DNA of 64,000 nucleotides. It comes from Anaeramoeba flamelloides (lineage: Eukaryota > Metamonada > Anaeramoebidae). Below the pieces are notes generated by a model, which saw only the letters and a list, made by a program, of their open reading frames with translations, was not told the origin of the DNA and searched no databases. Both the position numbers and the translations under genes were made by a program. The stretch covers positions 62,001-126,000 of the forward strand of contig JANTQA010000040.1 in the NCBI GenBank assembly GCA_027625915.1, written 5' to 3'. Below, in pieces: positions 21,680 through 34,550 of this stretch (position 1 is the first letter of the stretch; the number at the start of each line of letters is the position of its first letter).

Positions 21680-22115
21680 AGGGGGGTGTTAATCCTCTTA
21701 TTTTCCGTTAGGTTTTCAAAAATTCAAAAGAATGGAGTAAAATCAAAAGATTTAACTCTATTTTTTTGAATTTTGGAAAACCTGACGGGCACTTTCGTTA
21801 GGTTTTTTTTAATTTTTGTAATGAACGGAAAATTTTCTAAAATTTTCAATTTATTTCAAAAAGTAAAAAAAATCTAGGATACTTTCTTTTGCTTTTCTTT
21901 AATTTAGAAAATCAATAGATTTTCATTAGTTTTTTTGAGTTTTATATTTATTTGGAAAATCTATAGATTTTCTTTAGGTTTTTTTTACTTTAGAAATAAA
22001 CCGAAAATTTATTAAAATTTTCTGTTTATTTCTAAAGTAAAAAAAACCCAGAACACTTCACAAATAAAACAGAAAACCTCGAGGAAACTTAGGTACTCGA
22101 CGGCACTCTACACTT
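21680..22115. repeat. Modular hairpin array, locus 1 (Fam16)
   Basis: A chain of different perfect or near-perfect hairpins separated by a common connector related to AACCTAACGG. Hairpin a, about 21715-21785, is built on CAAAAATTCAAAAGAAT. Hairpin b, about 21820-21880, is on TTTTTGTAATGAACGG with a worn partner. Hairpin c, about 21980-22045, is on TTTACTTTAGAAATAAACC and its mirror GTTTATTTCTAAAGTAAA. The right end GACGGCACTCTACACTT is the mirror of the left end at the second locus (61559-62275). No frame is open. It is a repeat of unknown class, with the foldback type of DNA transposon as the nearest comparison. Confidence 0.75.
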
Positions 22116-22224
22116 CTCAAATTCTTGATCTTTTATTTAGAAATCTTTTAAAAGATTTAAACATTTTTTTGTTTAGCACTGGAGCGATTAAAAAGTGAAA
22201 TTTGTTTATAAATAATATTAAAAA

Positions 22225-22625
22225 TATTGTTTTATATTATAATTATTATTATTGAAGAAGGATGTGAATCGTTCTCCGAATATCATTTTACTTAAATTTC
22301 CTAAAAGATAATTCAAGTATAAAAGTATAAGTTTCGCCATTATTCAATGAAAAAACATAACCAAAAATTTTTCAATGTTTAAAAAATAAAAAAAATGAAA
22401 AAAATGATTAGAAATAAGAAAAAAAACTAGAAAGAGATTTAAAAAGAATTTTGAAGAAGAAATTGGGGAAAAATCAAAAAAAAAAAATATTATCTTCAAT
22501 ACGGAACACTCGAAATCACAAACATGATATTTTTGGCTAATTTGATTTAGTTCAATAATTGATCATGATTTTTCATTGGGGTATTATTGATTAATTATAA
22601 TAATTTATTTTTTTTTTTGATATGA
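22225..22625 (+). mobile_element. Fam20 dispersed repeat, copy 2 (uninterrupted)
   Basis: Matches the split copy at 11925-12150 plus 12835-12965 and part of 27385-27600. It contains AAGTATAAAAGTATAAGTTT, the block TTCAATGAAAAAACATAA and TCAATAATTGATCATGA in the same order. Because nothing sits between the halves here, it shows the pre-insertion state of the family. Non-coding. Confidence 0.55.
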
Positions 22626-25600
22626 TTTAAAACCAAATATCATTAACCTGAAAAGTTATAATTATTATTCTATTCAAAGGTAACTGGTAATTATTGGTTT
22701 AAGGTGTTGGTTTTTTCAAAGATATATTATTTTAATTACTAATCTAAAGAAAATTCAATTCCAGTTTATTGGTGTTTGTTTAACTAGATTTGGAATGTAT
22801 GGATTGCTGTTTTGTATGATTTTAGGTTTGTCTTTTTACCTATTGAATTCACTCATATGACCACAAACAATAAATTAATATCAAAAATCTTTGTTTTTTG
22901 TTTCAAATATATTCTTTGGAATAGATGTTATAAAATTTGAATTCTAAAAATTATTATTCTAAAAAGGGGAATTGTTTTTCACTTAATTGTACCAAATTCT
23001 CAATACATATTTTACAATTCAATAATTTCTCATTTTCTTTTCAGTGGCTTTTTTTAATACAATTTAAACAAGATCCATTCTCTTTGGCTTTTGAAGCTAA
23101 TATTCATGATTCCAAATTTTTATAATAATAATCAAAAAATTCTACAGATGATTGTTTTAATTTTGTATATTTTACAAGCAAGTTATTAGTTAAATTGTTT
23201 TTAAGTGTTCACATTTAGTTTTTAGAATTAAAAGGGGACAAAATACACAATATGAAATCAATATTCTAGGTAAAAGTGAAACTATTTTCTATTCTAAAAA
23301 AAAATTTTACAATAAAGTCATCTACTTATTCATATTATTTATATAAAAAAATTCTCCTTAAAATTTCCTCTTTTATATATCCTTTAGACATTTTATTTTA
23401 AATTAGGGTTATTTTTTCTTTTTAAACAACCAATACGGCCATTTTAAAATTGTGAGAAATGTTTTTAAATTTTTTAGAAGTAAAAGATTTTTTATGGGAC
23501 TAATCTCTTTTAAATTTTTTCACCTAAATTTAATTGTGATCGAGAAAATTTGTTGCCAATTACTTAGATTTGAAAAATCCCTGTTTATTTTCAATATTTA
23601 ATATATTTCTAGATAAGGATAACTTATTTAGAAAATAGTCAAAAAAAAAAAATAGAGACTAGTTACTTAAGGCACTGTTTTGAGAAAAGTTAGGAATCAA
23701 TCTTAAAATGTGAGATAGAGGTTGTCATTTGAAGATATGATCTTTATTTAAAAAAAATTCCATATCTTTGTTTTTGGTAAAAACAGAAAACTTTAAAAAC
23801 AATTTAATTAAGTCCATTTCAATCAAAAAAAATTCGTTTTGTAAAAATCGTTATCTTTAGAAAAATTGTTTTGGATTTTTTAATTCAATTATTATTTTCG
23901 CAAGATCCAAAAAAGAAAACAAATAAAAAAAAAGACCAAGGTATACAAAACATTTATTTTATCTTTTGATACAATGAAGGAATTGTTTAAATAATATATA
24001 ATGTTCGAAATTTAAAAACTTTTTTAAAAAAAATGGAAATTTTCAATGAATTTTTTAATCCTTAATTCGCTTTGCGAAATATTTGATAAATAAAAACAAA
24101 AAAAAGTTTCTTTGAAGAAGGAACTCAAGAATCTTCTATAAAGCAGCTCCAAAGATTTTTTTGATTAATAAGATAGATTTATTCGGAATTCTTTGATATT
24201 TTAATTTTGTGAAAGATCTAGAAGTGTTAACTAAATATTTTAAGTTTTTTTGCTTAATTTATAATTTTTCCAAAAACTAAAAACCTTTTTTCATGAACCC
24301 ACGGGGAAGGTTTGTTGTTAAAAATCTTAATGTCACTAATTACAGAAAATTCAATTGAATAAAAGAATAATAATATTGGGGTGAAAACAGAAATTTAAAG
24401 ATCGAAAATAATTTTTCCAAATCTAAAAACAAAAAATTCAAATACTCCAATTTGAAAGATAAATATGAATATTTATCATCTTGTTGTTATTTTTTGATCT
24501 ACAGAAATCTTTCATTTGTGAATAATAATTCATACAAAGTAATTCAGAAAAAAAGAACAAAAATAAAGAAACCACTATCCCAAATTAGAATCTATTTCTT
24601 TTATATTTTCTTTGTTAAGAAAAGCAGAAAATGAAATGAAAATGTTTACCTACATTATTATCCAAATTCTGAGATGTGAAAAAATTTTGATTCTTTGATT
24701 CATAAACATCATTACTCGTCGATAATTGATCTTCCATTTGGTTTTAAGGTTTGTAGACTCTCTATCATTAATTTATTTGTTATGAAATTCGATAAAAGAA
24801 AATAAGAATTAAAATTAAGTGTAATTTTCCATTAAAGAATAGAACTGAAAAATAGGGTTTTGGTTTTCCCAACAGTCAGAAAAATCCAATTTCACCGAAA
24901 CACGTGATTTAATAAAGGGTTTAATTACGAAAAGTTGGTTAAGAGTTATGAATTTTAATTTTCTATTTTAGAAAAATTCTTTTTTTTAAAAATTAAATAG
25001 TTGTAATTCAAAACGTCAAAATCTGTTTTATTTTACCAATTAAAAATTGAACAAGAAATTATAATTAATTGTTTCTTTGTCTTAAAAATGGAAAATTCGT
25101 GTTCTTACTGTCATTTTCCAAATAATAAATTTAATAGTTTTCTTTTTAGTATGAAAAATCTTTCTTTTTTTTTTCTCGTTTGGATGAAAAAATAAAAAAA
25201 AATCTCATAAAAACTAATAAAAAACTAAAATTTTCTGAGAATAATTGAGTCTTTTAACAACAACCCTGAGAGAATAGTAAATTATTAAAAAAGACTTTAA
25301 GTTTTATTTTTACATAGACCCTTTTTTTTTTTGAATTAACTTTTGAACACTTTTTTTTCAATTAGATCTTAAATCATGGCAAAAATGAAATAGATTTTCT
25401 TTTACAGCTTTTTTCCGATTTCGAAATGAAACACTTTATTTCAAGTTGTCAAAAAATTTTTGCGACTTATTAACTTGAAAAAACCAAATATCTTTATATT
25501 TCATGTTTTATTGAGTAAATTAAAAGTTCTGTGTATCTTCCTTATTGAGCTTTTCGATAATATTTTCATGTTGTTGATTTTAAAATAATGGTCTCCAAAA

Positions 25601-26025
25601 AGTTTGTTTTCGCTAATTAGTTTATCAAAGTTTTGTTGTTACGAATTAAATTGTCATTCTAAAAGATAGTGTTTTTTTAAGGGTATTTTACAACTTTGAC
25701 TAATCACTCTTTTAAAATAAATCAATCCAGTAGAAAATATATTTGTATTTTATAAAAATTATGACAAAAAATTAGAAAATGTGTGATAACAATGATAATT
25801 GGGCTTATAGTGCCATTATATGTAATGTTCATGTTTGGCTTGAAAAAAGCAAATAATAAAAAATTAGTAAATTTTTTAGACGAAAGAGGATCCCGATAAG
25901 TGAATATGTGTGAATTTGGTTATTTAGACGGAGTCAGTTTTAAAGAAAAAAGTGGATTTTATTTCACAAAATAAATACATCTGTCTTTTGAAAATGAAAC
26001 ATTTTTTTTTAACAAACTTTTTCTT
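22626..26025. other. Gene-free AT-rich region
   Basis: Apart from the Fam14 copy, nothing is supported in this stretch. Short open frames at 22937 and 24452 have no domain and no codon bias. No tRNA-like A and B box pair was found. Confidence 0.5.
23494..23667 (+). mobile_element. Fam14 MITE, about 175 bases, copy 1
   Basis: Starts GGGACTAATCTCT and ends AGAGACTAGTTACTT, a short inverted pair. The interior CCAATTACTTAGATTTGAAA, followed by CCCTGTTTATTTTCAATATT, is shared with 32871-33048. Non-coding. Confidence 0.65.
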
Positions 26026-28935
26026 ATGAAACTCCTTATTGCTTTTCTATTCTTATTATCTCTTCTTTTAACCAAACAACCTGTTGAACCAGGTATGGCT
26101 TGTCCTTTAGGGACTTTTGCTATTAGTCTGATTATTGATGTAGCAGAATATGAATCTCTTTCTGTTGAACAAGTTTTAGATAAATTGTGTAGCTATTTGC
26201 CAAGTGAGATGAGCGATCCTTGTAATAAATTTGTTGATAAATATGCAAAAATGATAATTGAAGAATTAAAAACTGATGATCACCCTGATACTATCGCACA
26301 AAAAATCGGGCTCTGTCCGATGGACAGCCAATGTACCCTCTTTCCTCAAAAACAAAGAATATATTTTCAAAAAAATTCTAAATCCAGATGTAATTGTTCC
26401 TTTCCAATTTTTTTTTTTTTTTAAAATAAATGAAGTGTAAATAATTATTAATTTTGAAATTTTCTAAAAATTCCCAGTTTGAACTCTCTCTCATCACATA
26501 CCGTGTACCGACTCGTTTAAATTTTCCTAGGGATGTTATATTCATTTTAAACTGTTTTTTTACTTTTCAAAAATATTTTAATCTTTTTTTCCCTTTAATA
26601 AAAAAAAAAAAATAATTCTAATCTCAACCGAAATTTTTTTTCGTTCATATGATCAATTAAAATAAACATTGTTTTATGAAAAAAATTCAAAACTGACGAC
26701 TTTTACTGAAATCCTCTATTAAAAAAACCAACATACAATTCAAAATAAAGACAATAAATCTGAACAAGAATTGAAATCTGTTTGGGACAAAATACTTGGG
26801 GAACTGAAAAAAATCTATGAGAAACACGACCCAATTGTTGATTTAGATGGGGATCATTTTTCAGACTCGAAAAAATTAAGGGGATCCTATTGGAGAGGAA
26901 AAGATTGTGACGATCTGAGCCGCTCAACATTTCCAGGAAAGGTTCCCAATTCAGGGGATAAGCTTTTTGATTCCAATTGTAATGGTGTTCATGGAAGAGA
27001 TGAAAATAAAATCAATTATGAAGACAGATTTTGCAAAGGCACACAGCCCATGGGAACAATGGTTATCGGAGATTCTATTGGTGCACATTTTCATATCCCG
27101 GTCCAATTCTTTCAACCTGATCAGTTATCTAATGGCATCTTAAAAGACAACCTTATTGACTTAATTGAAATGGAAGGAGACTGGCCTCAGAAATCCTGGG
27201 TTACAGGCTTTGATACAACACCAAATGATCTGTGTGAAGGTTTGTAATTCTACTTTATTTTTGTATTCTTGAAAATTTAAAATATTTAATTATTTCCAGT
27301 TGAATAATGAGGGGAAAATAAGAAAAAAATTTTCTTTTTGAATCGATTTTTAAAGATCACAAGTTCTTTCTGAGATTTAAATGAGAAGAAAATATTTTAT
27401 ATTTATTTTTTTTTTTTTTTTTTTTTTATTGAAGAAGTGTAGATTACACCTTAGTTGCCCTTCGACTGAAATTCCCCTTCGGAAATTTAAAGGTAAAATC
27501 ATAGATTTCACGATTATTAATTAATGGAAATAGTTTCAAACTGTCTTGATTTGAAATTAGTTCATTAAGATTTATTTTTTTTAATTTGTTATGAAATATT
27601 AATCTATTATTTTCATAAGAAGGATATACCTATAAAAAATGATCAATATTTTCGAAAATATTTTATATTATTCTCTAAAAAAACAAATATTTAAAATTAA
27701 TTATTTCTCATATATAAAATTATTACTTCTTATTGAATAGAATATGAGTTTAATTTTTGTTTTCTATTGTCAAACAAAAACATAAGAAACAAGATTCTAG
27801 TTGGAATAAAAAAAATAAACCAGGTTTTATAATCATTTCAGAATATGAAAGTATCAATATTCTTGTCATTTATTGGATAATAGCAAATCATAGAAAATAA
27901 AAAGTAATTTCAAAATTCAAAGAATTATATCTTCTAAAGGACAATCTAATTGATTATATTTTTTGAAATGTTTAATAAATATGGCTCCTATTGATTTTAT
28001 ATTTGACCAAAATAAAAGTTTGTGTAACTTCGACTCTCTGGGTTTGTTAATAAAAATGATAAATAATTAATATTAATATTTATAAAACATTAATAATAAA
28101 AAAACTATTAAAAAAGGGTTTATTGTCCCTTTAATGTGTTAATTTTAGTTGTATTGTAAAATTATTGTTTAATTTATTAACAAGATAAAAAACTTTTTGA
28201 CCAAAAACTATGACTAAAAAAAAAAAAAAAAAAACTAAATAGGTACTGTAAATTCAATATATTTAAAGATGCTGGAAAGAAATCGATGCAATCACCGTAA
28301 TTATCAAAACATTGCAGTTAATGGTATGAGCTCACCAAATGTCTATGATTTACTGGAAAATTCCTTAACCGAATCTCTCCAAAAGGAAAGTTACCCTGTT
28401 TTCGGACTTTTCCAACTCTTTGGCGACGATATTTGCCTTTCAATGAACATTACCCAATTACCAACACCTCAGCAGTTCAGAGACAATGTGGTTAAATCAT
28501 TACACCAGCTTGATTCGGTTCTTGCACCAGGTTCTGTCATCTTTGTTATGAGTTTAATGGATGGGACGAGACCATTTAAAATTCTTCATGACAAACCCCA
28601 CCCACTTGGTCATGGTATTACATATGCAGATTTTTATGAATATATGAAATGTAATGAAATAAGCTTTTGCCCCTTATGGTTAACAACAAATGAAACAGAA
28701 AGGGCTTATGCAGAAAAATTAGCTTTAAAATTATCACAACAACTATATGATATAGTAGAAAACGAAAAGTTTGTTAATTTTGAAACACGGTTTGTTGACA
28801 CCCCCCAGAAGGAAATAGAAGAAGTTTTTATTGCAAATGGGTGGGATTTATTGAAGATGTACGAACCCGTTGGTGGATTCCATCCTACTGTAAGATAAAA
28901 TCATTTTATATTCTTTACCTTTCATTTTTTTGTGC

Positions 28936-28974
<39 letters not shown>

Positions 28975-29220
28975 GTTAAAAACAATTTTATTTGTAAATT
29001 TTATTAAAAAAAAATTGATTTTTTAAACTAATTTTGTTAAATATAAATAATTAATTTCAAACAAAAAACTTTTAAACTCACTTTTTAGCAATTAACTAAT
29101 TATTGGCTTGCTGATCTCACTTGGAAAAAAATAAATTCATTATATCCTGATCTTATACCACCAATTAATCCACATAATCAAGAAATCATTGATAAATTTG
29201 GTGATCAGGGGGGATTTTAA
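26026..29220 (+). CDS. AOAH: Acyloxyacyl hydrolase-like SGNH lipase with saposin domain, four exons
   Basis: Exons 26026-26389, 26751-27239, 28243-28889 and 29089-29220, all GT-AG, with phases that join exactly (1, 1, 0) into 543 residues (human AOAH: 575). The family removes secondary fatty acyl chains from lipopolysaccharide and acts in secretory or lysosomal compartments. A signal peptide (1-17) is followed by a saposin-B domain (about 22-105; Cys 26, 55, 66, 97, 103), a calcium-binding stretch (VDLDGDHFSD, RGKDCDD, DSNCNG; 151-200), then the GDS lipase core: VIGDSIGAHFHIP with Ser230, NGMSS at 311, LFGDDIC at 343, GFHPT with His498, and the family tail GDQGGF. Two catalytic positions differ from what I recall for the family: the oxyanion Asn of GND is Asp346, and the Asp three residues before His498 is Gly495. 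The saposin part lacks one Cys pair. Intron 2 carries a Fam20 fragment. Identity is firm, activity uncertain. Confidence 0.93.
27385..27600 (+). mobile_element. Fam20 fragment in intron 2 of the acyloxyacyl hydrolase gene
   Basis: It carries GAAGAAGTGTAGATTACACC, AAATTTAAAGGTAAAATC and ATAGATTTCACGATTATT, matching the 5' part of the Fam20 repeat at 11925 and 22225. It is preceded by a run of T. It lies wholly inside the intron and disturbs no splice site. Confidence 0.5.
28941..28971. repeat. (TG)n microsatellite in intron 3 of the acyloxyacyl hydrolase gene
   Basis: About 15 perfect TG units, starting about 50 bases after the 5' splice site at 28890. Such arrays vary in length and can affect splicing, which is inference here. 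Confidence 0.95.
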
Positions 29221-29582
29221 TGAAAAAGATGAGAATAACCTGAATAAAATCTTATAGATTGCTGTTTTGAAGAAATATAATTGATAAAATTTTTTTTTAA
29301 TGTTTTTTGTTTTTTTTTTTTTTGTGATCAATCTTTTTTTGTAATAGTTTATATAATTTTCGAAAAAAAAAATACAACTATATTATGTTGAAATTTTTTT
29401 TTTCTTCCCTATTAATTAAATAAAAAAAGGATAATTTTTTTTTTCTTTTTCTTTTCTTATTGTTTCGATCTTATTGTGGAATTTTATATTATTTAAGAAT
29501 TGATTATTTATTGAAAAAAATTATGTTATGGGATGAAGAATTCAATTATTTTGGTATCAGAAGTAATATATATATATATATA

Positions 29583-30163
29583 AGGTATTTCCAAAAAAGT
29601 GGGGCATTTTTTTTTTACATTTCATGAAAAATAATCTTTTTTAGTAATTGTAATCATTAATCAAGTATACCAAATTGAGTTTAATATTTATACCGATTGA
29701 ATCAAACACTTATGTATATAATTCAAAGCATTTTAGTTGAAATATTCCCAAAAAATGAAAAAAAAATAGCACTTTTTTTGGTTTAAGCAATGTACGACCA
29801 ATTTCAATAAAAAACCGGAAATATGGAATGGGTAAAATGATTTTTTAAACACGAAAACGCGGTTATATGTTTTTAATTATATTTTAAATTTTGTTGAGAT
29901 TATACAAGTTATGAAAACGGTTTTTTCGATCAAAAAGAAAATAATAAACACCAATTTTCACCATAAAAAAATATCAGATAAAATCGAGATCATAAATGTT
30001 AATATATTTTATTTCTGGAATACAATACTAAGAAACAAATTGAATTATTATCAAGAATCTATAAATGGTGGTTAATGATTTTATTTATTTAAATCCTATT
30101 TTGAAGAATCGGTTACATAAATATATTTTAAAATAAATTTGCCCCACATTCTTGGAAATGGCT
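29583..30163. mobile_element. Fam13 inverted-repeat element, about 580 bases
   Basis: Ends are AGGTATTTCCAAAAAAGTGG followed by GGCA on the left and TGCCCCACATTCTTGGAAAT followed by GGCTT on the right. It is flanked by (TA)n on both sides, consistent with TA target insertion. One copy only in the window. No coding frame. Confidence 0.75.
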
Positions 30164-30761
30164 TATATATATTATAAACTCCATTTCACTCAAAGGTGAT
30201 AAGCTAAAAATGAAAAATTCGCTTTATTTTTAAGAATCAACCAAAAGTAAATTGTTTAGAAATATGAGAAATGATAAGCCAAGTATTAGAGTCGATAATC
30301 ATAAAAGAAAAGCATGAATAAAGCATAGATTTCGGAAAAAAATAAAATGTTAAAAAAATTTTATAGATACCTTTTCATTGAAACTTCTGGTGCAAAATTT
30401 CTTCTTTTCTTTGGAAAATAAAATTTTTTAGAATAATATTTTTTAATTGTAAGTATATATGTTTTAAAAGGAATACAACACCTCACTTATATGTATGTTA
30501 ATTTGGAGTTTCAAACTCCCTTTTTTTTTTTAATTTTTAAAAAAAATGAAATCGAAAAAACAAAAAAAAAAAAGTAAAAATCAAATCAAAAAAAATAATG
30601 CAAAAAAAAAAAAAAATTGACCTAAAATGAGAAAAAACAATTATTTGATCTAAAAATAGTAATTTTATTTTGAGAAGAATAATGAATTTAGCACATATAA
30701 TATGTTCTATTTCTTCAATAAAACAGGGTATTTTTGGTAGATAGAGAATTTATATATATAG

Positions 30762-30953
30762 TATGTCCACTTTTAAGACACGAACTTTGAACGAAATTTA
30801 CGGGAAAGAAATCTCAAATTAAGAGTAAATTTTTTGGAATTTTTTTTACATAAATTATTTTACTGGAATTTGAATTTTGTACTTTAATTTGAGATTTTTT
30901 TTTTACTCAACTTATGTTCAAATTTTGTGTCTTAAAAAGTCGAACTGGTTGTA
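30762..30953. mobile_element. Fam4 palindromic MITE, diverged copy in the loop
   Basis: Starts GTCCACTTTTAAGACACG and ends TTGTGTCTTAAAAAGTCGAA, with the inner ACTTTAATTTGAGATTTTTT block of the family. More worn than the 19522 and 52647 copies. Confidence 0.75.
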
Positions 30954-30963
30954 AATTATTTTC

Positions 30964-31480
30964 CATACAAAGGGGTTAGTTGTGTCTGGAAGGGGTGTGA
31001 ATTGCATGTTTTTAAGAGCTTGAATGTATTTTAAGAAAATTTTAATTTCTGTCATTCCAAAATTGAAATTATTTTTTCAAATTTTTGTTTTTTTTTGTTT
31101 ATATTTATCCATAATTCTTTTGTAAATTTTTTTTATTGTAAGATCGATTGTCATTGGTAAATGGTGTTATTCTGAGGTTGAAGATGAATTAAAAATGCTT
31201 ACAAAGTAAAAATTACTGATTTCTATTAGAATTTTATTTGATCTTCAATAGGACTTCAAAATGAACATAATAGTTTTTCTCCATGGTGCCCCCCAAAAGT
31301 TGAGTTTTTCTATTTTTAAGATAATTTGTTGTTTTATTCGTTTTATTTCAGATGGGTATCAACTATTCTGTAAAATTTATTCTTCTTCTTATTTTTCATT
31401 TCGTCTTCAAAGTTCATTTCTAAAAAATATTTGATATTTGAATAAAATGTTTTTTTTTGGATACCCCTTTGACTGAAATA
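30964..31480 (+). mobile_element. Fam5 element, copy 2
   Basis: Matches 12155-12833 in the same direction (GTTAGTTGTGTCTGG start, CCAAAATTGAAATTATTTTT, TGGATACCCCTTTGACTG end). The right end keeps the CTTTGACTG terminal motif, the left end is worn. Non-coding. Confidence 0.65.
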
Positions 31481-32116
31481 ACGTTTATATATAAACTCTT
31501 TTCCAGTCAAAGAGTTTCCGTTTTATTGAAGAAATAGAACATATTATATGAGTTAAATTCATTATTCTTCTCAAAATAAAATTACTATTTTTAGATCACA
31601 ATCATTTTTTCTCATTTTAGGTATTTTTTTTTTTTGTATTTTGCTCTTTGTTTGTTTTTTTTTTTTTTCTTTACTTTTTCATTTTTAATTTTCAAATTTC
31701 TTTTTCTTCTTTTCTTTTTATTTTTTCAAAAAATTAAATTTGAAAAAAAAATGTTTGAGGCTCAAAATTAACATTAAGAAAAGTTAGGTCATGTATGTTC
31801 TTTTAAAAATCCATACACTTACAAGTAAAAAATAAAATTGTCAACAATTTTAATTTCCTAAAGAAATTCCGAATGTTACACGAGATGTTCCAATGAATGG
31901 GCCCAAAAAATTTTTTTAACATTTTATTTTTTTTTTGAAATTTATGGTTTATTCGGTTTTTTCTTTTATGATTATCGACTCTAATATGTGATTTATTATT
32001 TCTTATATTTCTAAATAATCTTAATTTTGGTTGATTCTTAAAAATAAAGTGGCTTTTTCATTTTTAGCTGCCATGGTTAAGTGAAATGGATTGTATATAT
32101 ATATATATATATATAT

Positions 32117-32645
32117 AAACCCCGTTCCAAAAAATTGGACACACCCAAAATCAAAAATAGGCAAAAAAACCCAATTTATTGTATTTTCCCAAACTTAATA
32201 TAAAACTACATTTAAGTTACAAGGTATTACTGTTTTTATAAGTAATCATTTTCAGCCAAATAAAAGAAAAAAATTTAAAACTCAAAAATAAAAACAGGTG
32301 TGTCCAAAATAATGAAACGTGCGGAACAAAAAATGTATTAGTAAATTTGTTGAAATTTCACTAACAATTGTTGATCGATCAAATGATAAGATACCATCTA
32401 CCAATTGTATTTGATTTTCCAATTTAACAAACTCGACACTAACCTTCTATCAATCATTGAAAAAAAATTTCGAGATCTAACGAAACAGATTACGTAACTG
32501 CAAAAAAGGAAATGAAAACAAAACAAAAAAGACAAAAAATGAAATTGTTTGTAAAATCAAAATTCTTTCCAATTTGAATTTAAAGTACAGTAATGATGTT
32601 CTTTCCACTGTTTAAACTGTGTCCAAATTTTTGCAATCTAGTTTA
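32117..32645 (-). mobile_element. Fam1 Tc1/mariner-like non-autonomous element
   Basis: Left end AAACCCCGTTCCAAAAAATT, then GGACACACCC; right end GTGTCCAAATTTTTGCAATC, then TAGTTTA. It is about 95 percent identical by eye to the reverse complement of 50360-50892, for example in ATTGTTGATCGATCAAATGA and TAAGATACCATCTACCAATT. Flanked by (TA)n. No transposase frame. Confidence 0.85.
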
Positions 32646-32870
32646 TATTAATAGAAATAAATACAAATACGATCAAAAATTTTGGATTTAATAAAAATGA
32701 AAAAAAAAAAATACTGAAAACTTTCATTTTTTTTATAGAATTCCCATTAATACCTAATAAAGTTGTAAACCCTATTTCAATTTTTTTAAGTATAATAGTG
32801 TTTATTTTATTTGTGTATTTCAAAAATCCAAAATTTAGAGATTTTTTTTGTAAAAATTTTTCTTGTCTTG

Positions 32871-33048
32871 TAAGGGACTAATCTCTATTAAATTGTTTTA
32901 CCTAAATTTTTAAAATATAGAGAATATTTTTTCCCAATTACTAAGATTTGAAAAACCCTGTTTATTTTCAATATTAAACTTATTTCCCAAAGATAAAAAA
33001 TCCTTATTAAAATTGGTCAAAAAAACAATAATAGAGACTAAAACCTTA
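32871..33048 (+). mobile_element. Fam14 MITE, copy 2
   Basis: Starts TAAGGGACTAATCTCT and ends AGAGACTAAAACCTTA. Interior matches 23494-23667. It lies about 700 bases upstream of the glutamine synthetase gene. Confidence 0.7.
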
Positions 33049-33772
33049 AAATTCATAAGAAATTGAAGATTGATCATTTAAGAACCAAAATAACAAGACA
33101 CTACATTTCCCAGTACAAAAAAATCGTTTTTAATTCTTTGGGAATTGTAAACCTTAAAGTTTAAACAATTTCAACTGATTTATATGGTTTTCGTTTTTCA
33201 AATTTTTCCATTCCTCGAGAATTAATCTTTCAAACAACAAACCAAAGAAAAAAATGTCTAACAAAAAATTAGATTGTCAACACATTTCTATTTATTATTA
33301 AAATTTTAATGAAAAAATGAGGTATAATTATTAGAAAAATTTTTCTCATTTAGTATTTGAAAATGAGGAAGGAAATCAATCAAAAAGTGTCCACCATTTT
33401 TGTAAACTTCATGACTTTTTTAACCCATAACCCTATTTTGTTTTTCTTTGAATTAGAGACAATCAAAATATTTGTCAAGAATAAAATGCACAAAAAAATC
33501 TATCCTCACATAAAATTTAAAAATTGGAATTTCTCTGTTGAAGAAATGGAATATTGAATTCTTTGAAAATTATTTGCTTCATTTTTAATTTGAAAAAAAT
33601 GATTCAAACTTTCTTGTTTCTGATAATGAAAGCAAAATTTTGAGTTCATGTTTTTAATTTTGAAGGTGTTATTTAAGGAAATTATTCAACAAAAAATCTA
33701 ACGGTTTGAAAAGCCAAAGATAACAAACTCTGATATTTATTTATTTTTTTCCTTTTTTACATCATAACTATA

Positions 33773-34490
33773 ATGTCTTTTAAAACCGAACAACCAAGTT
33801 TTTTAGAAAACGGCGAACCAAACCTTGAAGGTTTACGATTCATTCAATTCCATTTTAGTGATCCACTCGGAAACCCACACATGATGGAAGAATCAATCGA
33901 AAATACATTAAAAATTATTGAAGGTGGGTTAGGTGTTGACGGATCTTCTGTACCAGGCTTTCAAACAGTAGAAAAATCTGATATGTTGCTTATGCCAGAA
34001 AAGGTATCTTTTTTACTTACCCAATACTTTTTTTTTATTTTTTATTTTTTTTTTTTATTAGTTTTTGTTTTGAAGAAAAAATCTTTTTTTTTTTTTTTTT
34101 CTTCTCTCCCGCTAATTATTTTTTCCGCTAATTATCCCTCTTCTTTTTTGAAATCTTTTTCTCTTTTCGACCAAAAAGAATACCTTTCGCCGATTTATTC
34201 TTGATGGGGAAGAAATTGGAATGTTTTATTGTCATGTCGATCAAGATGGTGGCAAACATCCAAATGATCCAAGAGGAATTTTGCAAAAGGTTGTCAAGCG
34301 TGCTGAAAAGATGGGTCTTGACTGTACAATGTTCTCCGAATTGGAATGGTACACCTTTGACCACAAAACAAAAAAACCAATTGATACTGCTGGTTATCTT
34401 GATCTCCCTCCAAAAGATAAAGGTATCCATTACAGACATGAACTTGGTTCAATTTTTGAAGCTGCAGATATTAAAGTAATTTTTTGATTT

Positions 34491-34550
<60 letters not shown>

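Larger units (their letters stand above)
30173..32093. repeat. Large inverted repeat, arms near 570 bases, with elements in the loop
   Basis: The left arm (about 30173-30742) and right arm (about 31505-32093) are reverse complements. Matched blocks include TCCATTTCACT, AGCTAAAAATGAAAAA, TTTTTAAGAATCAACCAAAA, AGAGTCGATAATCATAAAAG, AAATAGTAATTTTATTTTGA and ATATAATATGTTCTATTTCT. The loop holds a Fam4 copy (30762-30953) and a Fam5 copy (30964-31480). No gene. The arms have drifted enough to exclude a simple assembly duplication. Confidence 0.8.
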
